Shown: piece after piece, positions 1-8,367 of the stretch
How positions within the stretch are numbered: position 1 is the first letter of the stretch
Layout of the letters: every line of letters begins with the position of its first letter
The notes under the pieces: generated by a model
What the model was told of the DNA's origin: nothing
What the model saw: only the letters and a program-made list of their open reading frames with translations
Databases searched by the model: none
Translations under genes and position numbers: made by a program
Assembly (NCBI RefSeq): GCF_900168265.1
Contig: NZ_FVZF01000002.1
Coordinates: 62,001 to 126,000, forward strand
DNA from: Salegentibacter salarius
Lineage (GTDB): Bacteria; Bacteroidota; Bacteroidia; Flavobacteriales; Flavobacteriaceae
Direction of reading: 5' to 3'
Length of the DNA: 64,000 nt

Positions 1-945
1 TACTTTATTGTTTTTGGTTTTAATAATATTTCCGGTAGAATTTATCGGTAACAATCTTCCGTCTACCATAGTATTATGGTCTTCGTCTTGTGGCAATTCA
101 TCTTCCAGAGATTTCCAGGTTCCCAGATCGTTCCATTTGAATTTCGCTGGAATTACATATACGCTATCAGACTTTTCCATAATAGCATAATCTATAGAAA
201 CATTCTGTGTTTTATGATAATTTTCATCTAAAAACTCCTGTTCTTTTTCGGTATTATACACCTCATTCCCTTTCTCAAAGAGCCTGAAAGTTTCGGGTTG
301 ATATTTCTGAAAACTCTTCACAATAAAAGCAGCACTCCATATAAATATTCCCGCATTCCAAAGGTAATTCCCTTCTTCTATAAAAGTTTCCGCCTTTTTA
401 AAAGAAGGTTTTTCGGTGAACTTTAATACCGGTTTAGCACCTTCAGCATCGTCTTTTTTATATTGAATATATCCATAACCGGTGTTGGGAAAAGTAGGCT
501 CAATTCCCAGGGTAATTAGTTTATCTTCTGAAGCTACAATTTGAAAAGCCTCTTCAATATTTTCCTGAAATGCTACATCTCCCTGAATCCAGTGATCGCT
601 GGGTGCCAATAGAATTAGGGCATCTTTATTCTTCTTTTTAATCTTTAAGGCTCCTAATAAGATACTGGGAGCGGTATTCCGCATCTCGGGCTCCAATACA
701 ATTTGATGATCCTTAACCTGCGGCAGTTGCTCTTTTACAGTTTTCTTATAATCTTTATGGGTAAGAATTATGATATTTTCTGAAGGCATTAGCTTAGCCA
801 AACGATGAAAAGTGGTTTGTATAAGTGTAGACCCCACGCCCAAAATATCCTGAAATTGTTTTGGATATTGCGTAGTACTCACCGGCCAAAACCGGGAACC
901 AATTCCGCCTGCCATTAAGATTGCGTAGTGATTTGTGTTTTTCAT
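1..945 (-). CDS. manC: Mannose-1-phosphate guanylyltransferase, 3' end outside the window
   Basis: The reading frame from the ATG at 943-945 stays open to base 1, giving 315 codons; the family is usually about 350-360 residues, so only the C-terminal end is missing. It should make GDP-mannose from mannose-1-phosphate and GTP in the cytoplasm, for cell-surface glycans. The N-terminus carries the nucleotidyltransferase signature MAGGIGSRFWPVS, followed by EPEMRNTAP, the sugar-binding FTEKP and LWNAGIFIW. It starts 10 nt after the stop of the SprT-like gene, so it is probably the third gene of an SDR - sprT-like - manC operon. A glucose-1-phosphate transferase relative is less likely given the WP and FTEKP motifs. 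Confidence 0.9.
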   Translation of the reverse strand, partial: MKNTNHYAILMAGGIGSRFWPVSTTQYPKQFQDILGVGSTLIQTTFHRLAKLMPSENIIILTHKDYKKTVKEQLPQVKDHQIVLEPEMRNTAPSILLGALKIKKKNKDALILLAPSDHWIQGDVAFQENIEEAFQIVASEDKLITLGIEPTFPNTGYGYIQYKKDDAEGAKPVLKFTEKPSFKKAETFIEEGNYLWNAGIFIWSAAFIVKSFQKYQPETFRLFEKGNEVYNTEKEQEFLDENYHKTQNVSIDYAIMEKSDSVYVIPAKFKWNDLGTWKSLEDELPQDEDHNTMVDGRLLPINSTGNIIKTKNNKV

Positions 946-955
946 AAAAAAGGAA

Positions 956-1555
956 TTAATTTTTAAGCAACTCTACTTCTGCATTGGGCTGAAACAAATA
1001 AATTTTACCTGTGTCTACTTCCAGACATTCGTAGCGTTTTATTCTTCTTTCCCCTTTTTTAAACGTTTTCCCATTATAGATTCTAAAAATTCCTCCAAAT
1101 GGTATTTCAAAAATATAATTTTTATCGTTCTCAGGATCAAAAGTTTTGAGCGCTACAGATAATTTTGCATCGGTATCGCTACTGGCTTTAGGATTTCTAA
1201 AATGCTGCGCAATTACAGGAAGCAAGCCTGAAGGGAAAATTTCGGGCCTAATAAAAGGCAACATTAATTCCCTAAAAGTAAATTTCCACTCCTGCCCGTG
1301 GGGCTTTATTTGCCTTCCAAATTTTTCAAAAGCTAACAAATGGGCAATCTCGTGAACTAAAGTAATTAAAAAACGGTATTTATTTAAATTGGCATTTACC
1401 GTAATTTGTTGTGCCCCATTTGGCATTCTGCGATAATCGCCGTGCCTGGTCTTACGTTCATTTACAATTTTTAAATGAACATTATTCACCTTTATCATTT
1501 CAAACACCGGAGAAACGGCTCGTTCTGGAATATATCTTTCAAGGATTTCTCTCAT
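956..1555 (-). CDS. SprT-like zinc metalloprotease-domain protein
   Basis: 199 aa. The sequence shows the SprT-family HExxH zinc motif (H68, E69, H72 in VHEIAH) and a likely third ligand H86 in KPHGQEW. SprT/Spartan domains are metalloprotease folds; the bacterial substrate is largely unknown. The C-terminal half has no obvious CxxC zinc ribbon, unlike E. coli SprT. The start ATG lies 3 nt after the SDR stop, and the gene ends 10 nt before manC, so the three appear co-transcribed. Whether it acts as a protease is inferred only from the intact motif. Confidence 0.8.
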   Translation of the reverse strand: MREILERYIPERAVSPVFEMIKVNNVHLKIVNERKTRHGDYRRMPNGAQQITVNANLNKYRFLITLVHEIAHLLAFEKFGRQIKPHGQEWKFTFRELMLPFIRPEIFPSGLLPVIAQHFRNPKASSDTDAKLSVALKTFDPENDKNYIFEIPFGGIFRIYNGKTFKKGERRIKRYECLEVDTGKIYLFQPNAEVELLKN

Positions 1556-1558
1556 TGG

Positions 1559-2239
1559 CTAAGGCGTACTGTTAGAAACCTGGAGCAATTTACCATTATA
1601 AAATTTATGCCCAGTAAGGCTAAAATTCGCAATATACTCTGCCATATCTTTTGCCGAAAGCGGAACTTCCAATCCGGGAAATGCTTCTTCCAGCATTTCG
1701 GTTTGTACAGCACCAAGAGCAAGTACATTAAATGAAGGTCCTTTTTCTTTGTATTCTTCGGCTAAAAGCTCGGTTAACGTAATTACCGCCGCCTTACTGG
1801 AACTATATGCCGAAAGACCCGGAAATTTCACACTACCCTGTACACCGCCCATGGTACTAATATTCACCACGTGCGCATCTTTTTTCATAAAAGGCAATAT
1901 TTTTTGAGTTAAACCAATTACTCCAAAAACATTGGTACTATATATTTTCTGAAATTCTTCAGCTGAAATTTTTTCAAAATCTTTATTAATAAGTGCCCCG
2001 GCATTGTTTATTAAAACATCTACCTGTTTCCATTTTGACTCCACGAACGCTGAAACTTTCTCAAGGTCTTCAACTTTTGAAATATCGCAGGATATTGCAG
2101 TTACATTTTCTAAATTTAACTCAGAAACCGGTTTATCATTTCGGGAAAGCGCCAGTACTTTGTGCCCCTTTTCAGCAAAGAGCTTCACCATTTCGTAACC
2201 CATTCCACGGCTAGTTCCTGTTATGACAATATGTTTCAT
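1559..2239 (-). CDS. Short-chain dehydrogenase/reductase (SDR)
   Basis: 226 aa, classical SDR length. The dinucleotide-binding motif TGTSRGMG is at residues 7-14, the NNAG structural motif at about 78-81, and the catalytic Ser128, Tyr145 and Lys149 (YSSSK) are all present. It should be a cytoplasmic NAD(P)(H)-dependent oxidoreductase; the substrate cannot be read from the sequence. First gene of the SDR - sprT-like - manC run; the 163-nt region upstream holds palindromes and separates it from the M28 peptidase gene. Confidence 0.85.
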   Translation of the reverse strand: MKHIVITGTSRGMGYEMVKLFAEKGHKVLALSRNDKPVSELNLENVTAISCDISKVEDLEKVSAFVESKWKQVDVLINNAGALINKDFEKISAEEFQKIYSTNVFGVIGLTQKILPFMKKDAHVVNISTMGGVQGSVKFPGLSAYSSSKAAVITLTELLAEEYKEKGPSFNVLALGAVQTEMLEEAFPGLEVPLSAKDMAEYIANFSLTGHKFYNGKLLQVSNSTP

Positions 2240-2324
2240 TTTTTTAATAATCTTTTAATCTCAGTTAAGCAAAAAACTTCGGAGCAAGATCACGAAGCAT
2301 TGTTATTGGAAAATATAATCCGAT

Positions 2325-2375
2325 TTCAAGGCAAGCCTTGAAGCATTTAATCTCGATTATCGAGTAAATTTCTAA
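2325..2375. repeat. Palindromic intergenic repeat unit
   Basis: A perfect 8-bp inverted repeat (TTCAAGGC-AA-GCCTTGAA, 2325-2342) is followed by CTCGATTATCGAG (2352-2364) and GAGTAAATTTCTAA. A related arrangement (CTCGATAATCGA, then GAGGTAATTTTCTAA at 15646-15660) sits around the galK-galT junction. This suggests a degenerate dispersed intergenic repeat; a transcription terminator is possible for the first palindrome but it has no T-run. Confidence 0.4.
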
Positions 2376-2402
2376 CGGGCTCCTATTTCAATTATATTGG
2401 TA

Positions 2403-3395
2403 TTACTCCGAAACCTGCTTGTTTAATTTTATTTCTTTTTCAGGTGTATTGGCCATTTTCAATATTCCCGGAATCACACTTTCTATCACATTGGTCATAT
2501 GCGTCAAATCCAGTTTTTGGGCTTCATCCGCCACGTGATGATAGTAATCGTAATTAGTAAAATCGAACGTTGAGATTGTTTGTGCTGGCACATTGAATTC
2601 TTCGAAAAACGGGTAATTATCGCTTCGTTTAAATAGATTGTATTCTTTGGCCTGTGGTAAAAAACCCAGTACTTTTTCCCCAGAATATTCATTGAATTTT
2701 TCAGCAAAATTAGAGTTTTCGTAACCAGTGAGATAACCTATATAATCTTTATCATTCATTGGCACGCCAATCATTTCAAAATTGAATAAAGCGTATAAAT
2801 CCAGTTTATCTTCTTTAAGTTCTTGCGCAATTCTCTTTGCTCCTACCAGTCCCATTTCTTCCGCAGAAAATAACACGAACATAATGCTTCGCTTATTATT
2901 ATCTATTTCGGCAAATTTCTTGGCCAGTTCTACAACTGTAACGGTGCCTGCAGCATTATCGTTAGCTCCATTGGCAATAGAATCTCCTTCTACGGATTCC
3001 TGGATCCCTATATGATCGTAATGCGCTCCAAGAATGATAAACTGATCCTTAAGCTCTGGATCATTACCTTCCAGCATTCCAACAATATTAAATCCTTCAA
3101 CGCCGTTTATTTCAAAATTGTGGCGATAGGTATCAAAATATTTTTGAATGTCATTTTCCTGAAAAACCTTTTCTATTTTTTGCGCGGCAAGCTCTATTCC
3201 TTCTGTACCGGTCTGTCTTCCTTCTAATTCGTTTGAAGATAAATATTTCAGTAATTCTTCAACTTCATCTTGCTGAACATTGGCATTTAAACTGGTTTTT
3301 ATTTCCTGGGCAGATTGAACCGCTTGCGCATTTCCGCAGGAAACAATAAGTAGGAAAGCAACAAGTATCGTAAAACTTAATGTAATTTTTCTCAT
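2403..3395 (-). CDS. M28-family metallopeptidase, lipoprotein
   Basis: 330 aa from the ATG at 3393-3395. An upstream ATG at 3420-3422 would add nine residues but lies inside the pdhC terminator hairpin, so I prefer the internal start, which also gives a clean lipoprotein signal ending in LLIVSC. Zinc-ligand motifs of the M28 aminopeptidase/carboxypeptidase-Q family are visible in order: GAHYDHIG, NGANDNAAGT, SAEEMGLVGA, NFEMIGVP and YYHHVADE. It is expected at the outer membrane or periplasmic face, cleaving peptides from the N-terminus. Exact substrate unknown. Same strand as pdhC but separated from it by a terminator. Confidence 0.88.
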   Translation of the reverse strand: MRKITLSFTILVAFLLIVSCGNAQAVQSAQEIKTSLNANVQQDEVEELLKYLSSNELEGRQTGTEGIELAAQKIEKVFQENDIQKYFDTYRHNFEINGVEGFNIVGMLEGNDPELKDQFIILGAHYDHIGIQESVEGDSIANGANDNAAGTVTVVELAKKFAEIDNNKRSIMFVLFSAEEMGLVGAKRIAQELKEDKLDLYALFNFEMIGVPMNDKDYIGYLTGYENSNFAEKFNEYSGEKVLGFLPQAKEYNLFKRSDNYPFFEEFNVPAQTISTFDFTNYDYYHHVADEAQKLDLTHMTNVIESVIPGILKMANTPEKEIKLNKQVSE

Positions 3396-3410
3396 ACCGT
3401 TAAAGATAAA

Positions 3411-3436
3411 AAAATCCCGCAAGTGTGCGGGATTTT
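3411..3436 (-). terminator. Rho-independent terminator after pdhC
   Basis: Perfect 11-bp inverted repeat (AAAATCCCGCA, loop AGTG, TGCGGGATTTT) with a run of seven T on the minus strand, located 25 nt past the pdhC stop. It separates pdhA-pdhC from the M28 peptidase gene. Confidence 0.85.
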
Positions 3437-3461
3437 AATAATTAGTTATTATAAACCTGGG

Positions 3462-5114
3462 TTACGCCAACATAGTTACCGGGTTTTCCAGGTAAGTTCT
3501 AAGCGTTTTCAAGAAAGCAGCACCGGTTGCACCGTCTACTGTTCTATGATCACAGGCAAGTGTTAACTTCATTGTATTTCCTATTACAATTTCTCCATTT
3601 TTCACTACCGGTTTTTCAACGATAGTTCCTACAGAAAGGATTGCAGAGTTTGGTTGGTTAATGATACTTGTAAACTCCACAATACCAAACATCCCAAGGT
3701 TAGATACGGTAAAAGTACTCCCTTCCATATCTTTTGGTTGTAATTTCTTGTTTCTGGCTTTCCCGGCAACGTCTTTTACATTATTCCCAATTTGGGTCAT
3801 AGACATTTGATCGGCAAATTTTAGAACAGGAACAACAAGACCTTCTTCTACCGCTACAGCAACACCCATATGAATGTGTTTAGCGATTTTCATAGATTCT
3901 CCTGTCCACTGGCTGTTTACCTGCGGGTGCTTACGAAGCGCCATTGCACTGGCTTTAATCACCATATCATTAAAGGAAACCTTAATATCTGGCATTTCGT
4001 TAATCTGCTTACGAGAAGCCATTGCATTCGCCATATCTACCTCTATAGTTAGGTAATAATGCGGCGCGTTAAACTTAGATTCCCCAAGTCTCTTCGCAAT
4101 AGTTTTACGCATTTGAGAGTTTTTAATCTCCTCAAAGCTTTCTTCTCCTGCAGGCACATAAGGTTGTGATGCAGCAGCAGTATCTTTAGCTTCAGATTTT
4201 GCTTCAGCAGGTTTTTCTGAAGGTTTATAATCTTCAATATCTTTCTTTACGATACGGCCATTCCCACCGCTACCTTCAACATCAGAAAGATCTATACCTT
4301 TATCTTCTGCCATTTTCTTAGCTAATGGAGAAGCAAATATTCTTCCGCCATTCTTAGATGAACCTGAAGATTTCTTTTCTGAAGACTTACTTTCCTTTTC
4401 TTCAGATTTCTCTTCTTTTTTATCGTCTTTCTTTTCAGATTTTGCTGAAGATTTCTTTTTAGACTTTCCATCTACTGAAACATTGGAAACATCTGTTCCG
4501 TCCGGTCCAATAATGGCTAAAAGACTATCTACTTTCGCGGTTTCACCTTCTTCAAGACCAATTTTCAATAAAGTTCCTTCGTAAAAAGATTCGAATTCCA
4601 TCGTAGCCTTATCGGTTTCGATCTCGGCCAGGATATCTCCTTCTTCAACTTTATCACCTTCTTTTTTCAACCACGAAGCCACGGTACCTTCTTCCATGGT
4701 ATCGCTTAAACGAGGCATTGTAATGATTTCTACACCTTCAGGAATTCCTCCGTCGTCGCTATCACCATCACTTTCAGCTTCATCTTCGCCCTCGTCTTCA
4801 TCAGAATCTGAGGTATCTTCTTGTTTCTTTTTATCGGCATCTCCGCCGCCTTTCAGTAATTCTGAAATATCTTCGCCTTCCTCTCCAATGATAGCAAGCA
4901 GGGTATCTACGGGAGCGGTCTCGCCCTCTTCGATGCCTATGTGAAGTAAAGTTCCTTCATAGAAAGACTCAAACTCCATCGTAGCTTTATCGGTTTCAAT
5001 TTCAGCAAGGATATCTCCTTCTTCAACTTTATCACCTTTTTGCTTTAGCCACTTTGCAACAACACCTTCTTCCATGGTGTCGCTCAAACGCGGCATATTA
5101 ATTACTTCTGCCAT
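3462..5114 (-). CDS. pdhC: Pyruvate dehydrogenase E2, dihydrolipoamide acetyltransferase
   Basis: 550 aa. Two nearly identical lipoyl domains (about residues 1-80 and 130-210) each carry the lipoylated lysine in ETDKATMEF. They are joined by a very acidic linker. A Lys/Ser/Glu-rich linker follows, then the E1/E3-binding domain (about 255-295, FASPLAKKMAEDKGIDL) and the catalytic acyltransferase domain with DHRTVDGA near the C-terminus, containing the active-site His and Asp. It transfers acetyl groups from E1 to CoA in the pyruvate dehydrogenase core. Only 3 nt separate it from pdhA; E1-beta and E3 are not in the window. Confidence 0.95.
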   Translation of the reverse strand: MAEVINMPRLSDTMEEGVVAKWLKQKGDKVEEGDILAEIETDKATMEFESFYEGTLLHIGIEEGETAPVDTLLAIIGEEGEDISELLKGGGDADKKKQEDTSDSDEDEGEDEAESDGDSDDGGIPEGVEIITMPRLSDTMEEGTVASWLKKEGDKVEEGDILAEIETDKATMEFESFYEGTLLKIGLEEGETAKVDSLLAIIGPDGTDVSNVSVDGKSKKKSSAKSEKKDDKKEEKSEEKESKSSEKKSSGSSKNGGRIFASPLAKKMAEDKGIDLSDVEGSGGNGRIVKKDIEDYKPSEKPAEAKSEAKDTAAASQPYVPAGEESFEEIKNSQMRKTIAKRLGESKFNAPHYYLTIEVDMANAMASRKQINEMPDIKVSFNDMVIKASAMALRKHPQVNSQWTGESMKIAKHIHMGVAVAVEEGLVVPVLKFADQMSMTQIGNNVKDVAGKARNKKLQPKDMEGSTFTVSNLGMFGIVEFTSIINQPNSAILSVGTIVEKPVVKNGEIVIGNTMKLTLACDHRTVDGATGAAFLKTLRTYLENPVTMLA

Positions 5115-5117
5115 AAT

Positions 5118-6119
5118 TTACTGAGGTTTATGTGCTAAAAACGGATAATCTTTTTGTTCGTAAACAACATCATACATCACGTTCTTTTCTGGGAAATCTG
5201 ACTCTTCGGCAAATTTCTCACATTCAGATACTTTATCCTTAACGCGTTTGTTGATCTCTTTTATTTCATCTTCTGAAGCATACTTTTTATCCTTAATTAT
5301 CTTCAACACCTTAGTGATTGGATCTAATTCCTGATATTCTGCAACTTCATCTTTTGTTCTATATTTTTGTGCATCACTCATTGAATGACCTCTATAACGG
5401 TAAGTTTTCATTTCTAAAAATGTAGGACCGTCACCTTTTCTTGCTCTTTTAATCGCTTCGTCTAAAGCCTCTGCAACTTTGGTAGGATCCATCGCATCTA
5501 CAGGACCACAAGGCATTTCGTAACCATTACCAAGTTTCCAGATATCTGTTCCTTTAGAGGTTCTGGCTACAGATGTTCCCATTGCATAACCGTTATTCTC
5601 TACACAAAATACCACCGGTAAATTCCATTTTACGGCCATATTTAAAGTCTCATGAAGAGAACCCTGTCTAGCAGCACCATCTCCTAAAAAGGTAAGGGTT
5701 ACCGCTTCGCGCTTAAAGTATTTATCTGCAAACGCAAGCCCGGCACCAAGTGGAATTTGCCCACCTACAATACCGTGACCTCCATAAAAGTTATGTTCTT
5801 TAGAGAAAATATGCATAGAACCACCAAGACCCTGAGAAGTACCGGTCCCTTTACCATAAAGCTCTGCCATTACACGCTTAGGATCTACTCCCAAACCAAT
5901 TGGCTGCACGTGGTTACGATAAGCGGTGATCATTTTATCCTTTTCCAGGTCCATCACATGAAGGGCTCCAGCCAGGATAGCTTCCTGCCCATTATACAAA
6001 TGCAAAAAACCTCTTACTTTCTGCTGAATGTAAACTTGCGCAAGTTTGTCTTCAAATTTACGCCAAAACAGCATATCCTCGTACCACTTTAAATACGTGG
6101 CTTTTGTTACTTTCTTCAT
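5118..6119 (-). CDS. pdhA: Pyruvate dehydrogenase E1 component, alpha subunit
   Basis: 333 aa, normal length. The thiamine diphosphate/Mg motif runs from GDGAARQGSLHE to VENNGYAMGT, and the loop YRYRGHSMSDAQKYR is typical of E1-alpha. With E1-beta (encoded elsewhere) it decarboxylates pyruvate and reductively acetylates the lipoyl groups of PdhC. First gene of the pdhA-pdhC operon, with a candidate -7 box at 6169-6176. The neighbouring order cdd - pdhA - pdhC is one I associate with flavobacteria. Confidence 0.95.
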   Translation of the reverse strand: MKKVTKATYLKWYEDMLFWRKFEDKLAQVYIQQKVRGFLHLYNGQEAILAGALHVMDLEKDKMITAYRNHVQPIGLGVDPKRVMAELYGKGTGTSQGLGGSMHIFSKEHNFYGGHGIVGGQIPLGAGLAFADKYFKREAVTLTFLGDGAARQGSLHETLNMAVKWNLPVVFCVENNGYAMGTSVARTSKGTDIWKLGNGYEMPCGPVDAMDPTKVAEALDEAIKRARKGDGPTFLEMKTYRYRGHSMSDAQKYRTKDEVAEYQELDPITKVLKIIKDKKYASEDEIKEINKRVKDKVSECEKFAEESDFPEKNVMYDVVYEQKDYPFLAHKPQ

Positions 6120-6168
6120 TTAACTTATTAATTTTAGGCCAGACAGATAGGGTTTGCCAAGCGGATAA

Positions 6169-6176
6169 CAAAAATA
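6169..6176 (-). promoter_or_regulatory. Candidate -7 box for pdhA-pdhC
   Basis: Minus-strand TATTTTTG matches the Bacteroidota TAnnTTTG -7 element exactly, about 50 nt upstream of the pdhA start. No TTG was found at the expected -33 distance, so this is a partial match. Confidence 0.4.
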
Positions 6177-6227
6177 CTATTTTCAATAAGAATGGAAAAC
6201 AGTTTTTAAGCAAAAATAACGAAAACG

Positions 6228-6710
6228 TTATAAGGCCGAATTATCGAATATTAAAGGTAGTAAATCTTTTATAGAATTTGCCTTCATCACCTTGCCGCTC
6301 TCTCCCATAAAATATACTGCAATTTCCGCTTCCTGCCTCACCTCATATTCCACTAATGCCTGCCTACAAGCACCGCAGGGCGGCACAGGAGCTTCAACCT
6401 TATGCTTCATAGATTTAGCAGAAATAGCAATATTTTCAATTTGCGATTCAGGATACCTGGCACCGGCGTAATAAATTGCGGTACGTTCTGCACACAATCC
6501 GGAAGGATAAGAAGCGTTTTCCTGGTTACTACCGGTAACAACCTCATTATTATCTAAGGCCAAAGCAGCACCAACTTTAAATTGAGAATAAGGCGCATAT
6601 GCATTATCTCTTGCCAAAACTGCTTCTTTCATTAAATCCTGAATAGCCTCTGGAAGTTCTTCTACAGCATCATAAACCTCAAAATTAGAGGTAACTTTAA
6701 ATGGTTTCAT
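6228..6710 (-). CDS. cdd: Cytidine deaminase
   Basis: 160 aa from the ATG at 6708-6710; a longer start at 6758 would add 16 hydrophobic, non-conserved residues. The zinc site is complete: C73 and catalytic E75 in CAERTAI, and C112/C115 in PCGACRQ; the substrate motif NQENASYPSG precedes it. It deaminates cytidine and deoxycytidine to uridine forms in pyrimidine salvage. It lies on the same strand between porV and pdhA, 33 nt beyond the porV stop if the longer start is used, so it may be read from porV transcripts. Confidence 0.93.
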   Translation of the reverse strand: MKPFKVTSNFEVYDAVEELPEAIQDLMKEAVLARDNAYAPYSQFKVGAALALDNNEVVTGSNQENASYPSGLCAERTAIYYAGARYPESQIENIAISAKSMKHKVEAPVPPCGACRQALVEYEVRQEAEIAVYFMGESGKVMKANSIKDLLPLIFDNSAL

Positions 6711-6791
6711 ATAAAAAATATTGAAAGGGAAAGATAATAGAAACCTTTCAGGCAGCAAATATTAATTTAAAACAGTATTTCTCAAAAGAAA

Positions 6792-7949
6792 TTAATAAAC
6801 CGAGTATTGATCTCCAAAGTTAAATGTTAATCCAAAACGCAGGGTTCCTTCTAAAGGACTTGGTACCGGCGAGGTAGAAAATAAATAAGAGATATCTATA
6901 TTTACCCGCTCATATTTAAAACCTGCTCCAAAAGAAACAAATCTCCTGGAACCTTTGGTAAGACTTTCGCTAAAATAACCGGCGCGAAATGCAAAAGCTT
7001 CGCGGTACATATATTCAGCTCCCAATGCCCAGGTTACCTCCCTAAGCTCTTCAATAAAACCGCCCGGCGCATCACCAAAAGATGTAAAAATTCCTTCTAT
7101 GGCACCAATATCATTATATTCGGCATCATCTTCTGCATCAATATCACCATCATTATTGAAATCTTTAGGAGTCGGCACTAGTAATTTATTGAATTCAAGG
7201 TAAGCTCCTAAACGATTTTCAATATCGAAGATAAAATCAAAACCACCTCCTACTTTTAAATTAGTAGGAATAAAATTTTCCTGGCCGGCATCTTCATATT
7301 TCATCTTGGGGCCAATATTGGAAATATTAGCACCTGCTTTCCATACTCCATCAAAACCCGAATAAGTTAACTGATCACTGCGATAAAAAGCAGCAATATC
7401 TACCCCAAAGCTATTAGCCGCACCTAAATCTTCTTCATCCTGTAAACCAAGATCTGAGCGCAAATAACGCCCGGCGACTGCCATTGCGATATTTTCACTC
7501 AATTGTAAAGAATAAGAAAGATCAAAAGTAAGCTCATTAGGATTCACAACTAAAGGCGCCTGCTCTATAGTAGAACGCCTTTCTATACTTCCCAAACTAA
7601 AATATCTTAAGCTGGAAGCAAAAGCACTTCTATCACTTATTCGCTGGTAATAGCTAATATTTCCAAGAAATATATCGTTAACAATATCACTTAGATACGG
7701 CGTATACGAAAAGCCTATCCCATGCTCGCTGGAAGCAAAAGCATATTTTGCAGGATTCCACTGTTGGGAAAACACATCGGGGGAAGTAGCTACTCCCTGG
7801 TCACCCATTCCGGCTGCCCTGGCATCTGCTGCTACAAGTAAAAAAGGGACCGCAGTAGTAATAACCCTATCCCTTTCTTCCTGGGCATTCGTTTTAAACT
7901 GAGAGCCTAAAACAAACGCGAGCAATAATATTGTAATTTTTTTCATCAT
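6792..7949 (-). CDS. porV: PorV, outer-membrane protein of the type IX secretion system
   Basis: 385 aa with a cleavable signal peptide ending near TNAQ. The mature N-terminus (ERDRVITTAVPFLLVAADARA, then GMGDQGVAT and QQWNPAKYAF) and a repetitive beta-strand pattern ending in an aromatic residue match PorV (LptO). PorV shuttles cargo from the SprA translocon to the PorU sortase on the cell surface. Its normal partner gene porU is not next to it here; instead 388 nt separate porV from the divergent gldJ. Confidence 0.9.
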   Translation of the reverse strand: MMKKITILLLAFVLGSQFKTNAQEERDRVITTAVPFLLVAADARAAGMGDQGVATSPDVFSQQWNPAKYAFASSEHGIGFSYTPYLSDIVNDIFLGNISYYQRISDRSAFASSLRYFSLGSIERRSTIEQAPLVVNPNELTFDLSYSLQLSENIAMAVAGRYLRSDLGLQDEEDLGAANSFGVDIAAFYRSDQLTYSGFDGVWKAGANISNIGPKMKYEDAGQENFIPTNLKVGGGFDFIFDIENRLGAYLEFNKLLVPTPKDFNNDGDIDAEDDAEYNDIGAIEGIFTSFGDAPGGFIEELREVTWALGAEYMYREAFAFRAGYFSESLTKGSRRFVSFGAGFKYERVNIDISYLFSTSPVPSPLEGTLRFGLTFNFGDQYSVY

Positions 7950-7965
7950 ATTAATTAATGATTAA

Positions 7966-7973
7966 CAAATATA
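7966..7973 (-). promoter_or_regulatory. Candidate -7 box for porV
   Basis: Minus-strand TATATTTG is an exact TAnnTTTG -7 element about 17 nt before the porV ATG. The -33 position carries TTC rather than TTG, so only half of the promoter is supported. Confidence 0.4.
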
Positions 7974-8311
7974 TACTAATAATCTTGTTAAGAAAAGACC
8001 TTAAGTTTTAAATTAATCTATTTGACAAAAAGGAAATACTTTTAGTTCCCATAATGACAAAAATAATTAGAGTAGGTCTATAACAACTGCGAAATGGCTA
8101 AAATATTGTATCTCCGGTATTTTAAGCACTTTTTTTAAGCATAGCAACCGTCAGTTAAATAAAAATCATTTAATTTTGCTGCTTTCCAGCCCAGGCTAAG
8201 ATTAAATTAAAAGGGCTGGGAGATAAATTTTAAGCGTTCAATCTATCCTAAGCCCTAAGGTCATCAGGGTTTTAAAGAAAATTGAAACCTTGGAGACAAC
8301 ATAAAATAAAC
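7974..8311. other. Intergenic region between porV and gldJ
   Basis: About 340 nt with no credible gene on either strand. It contains a 7-bp inverted repeat (CCAGCCC 8186-8192 with GGGCTGG 8213-8219), and a CCCT...AGGG pair near 8250-8272. I see no remnant of a porU reading frame. Confidence 0.5.
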
Positions 8312-8341
8312 TTGTACTTTTAGCGTTAATTACTATATTGC
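8312..8341 (+). promoter_or_regulatory. Candidate gldJ promoter
   Basis: TTG at 8312-8314, 19 nt spacing, then TATATTGC at 8334-8341, one base off the TAnnTTTG consensus. It supports transcription starting near 8348 and translation from the ATG cluster at 8368-8377 rather than from the TTG at 8338, which lies inside the -7 box. Confidence 0.55.
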
Positions 8342-8367
8342 AAAGCCTAATATTTCTACCAAAAGAG

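Noticed and set aside
3396-3422. Upstream ATG as start of the M28 peptidase
   Set aside because: It lies inside the pdhC terminator hairpin and adds residues before an otherwise clean lipoprotein signal.
4500-5110. Long direct DNA repeat inside pdhC
   Set aside because: It reflects the two lipoyl domains, a normal feature of E2 proteins.
5757-6092. 111-aa plus-strand reading frame opposite pdhA
   Set aside because: It is antisense to a well-conserved gene, has no recognisable domain and no promoter.
3462-6119. Loss of pdhB from the pyruvate dehydrogenase operon
   Set aside because: pdhA-pdhC without pdhB is, to my knowledge, usual in flavobacteria, where pdhB is encoded elsewhere.
8338-8367. 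TTG start for gldJ
   Set aside because: The TTG is part of the predicted -7 box, so it would not be in the transcript; ATG 8368 follows.
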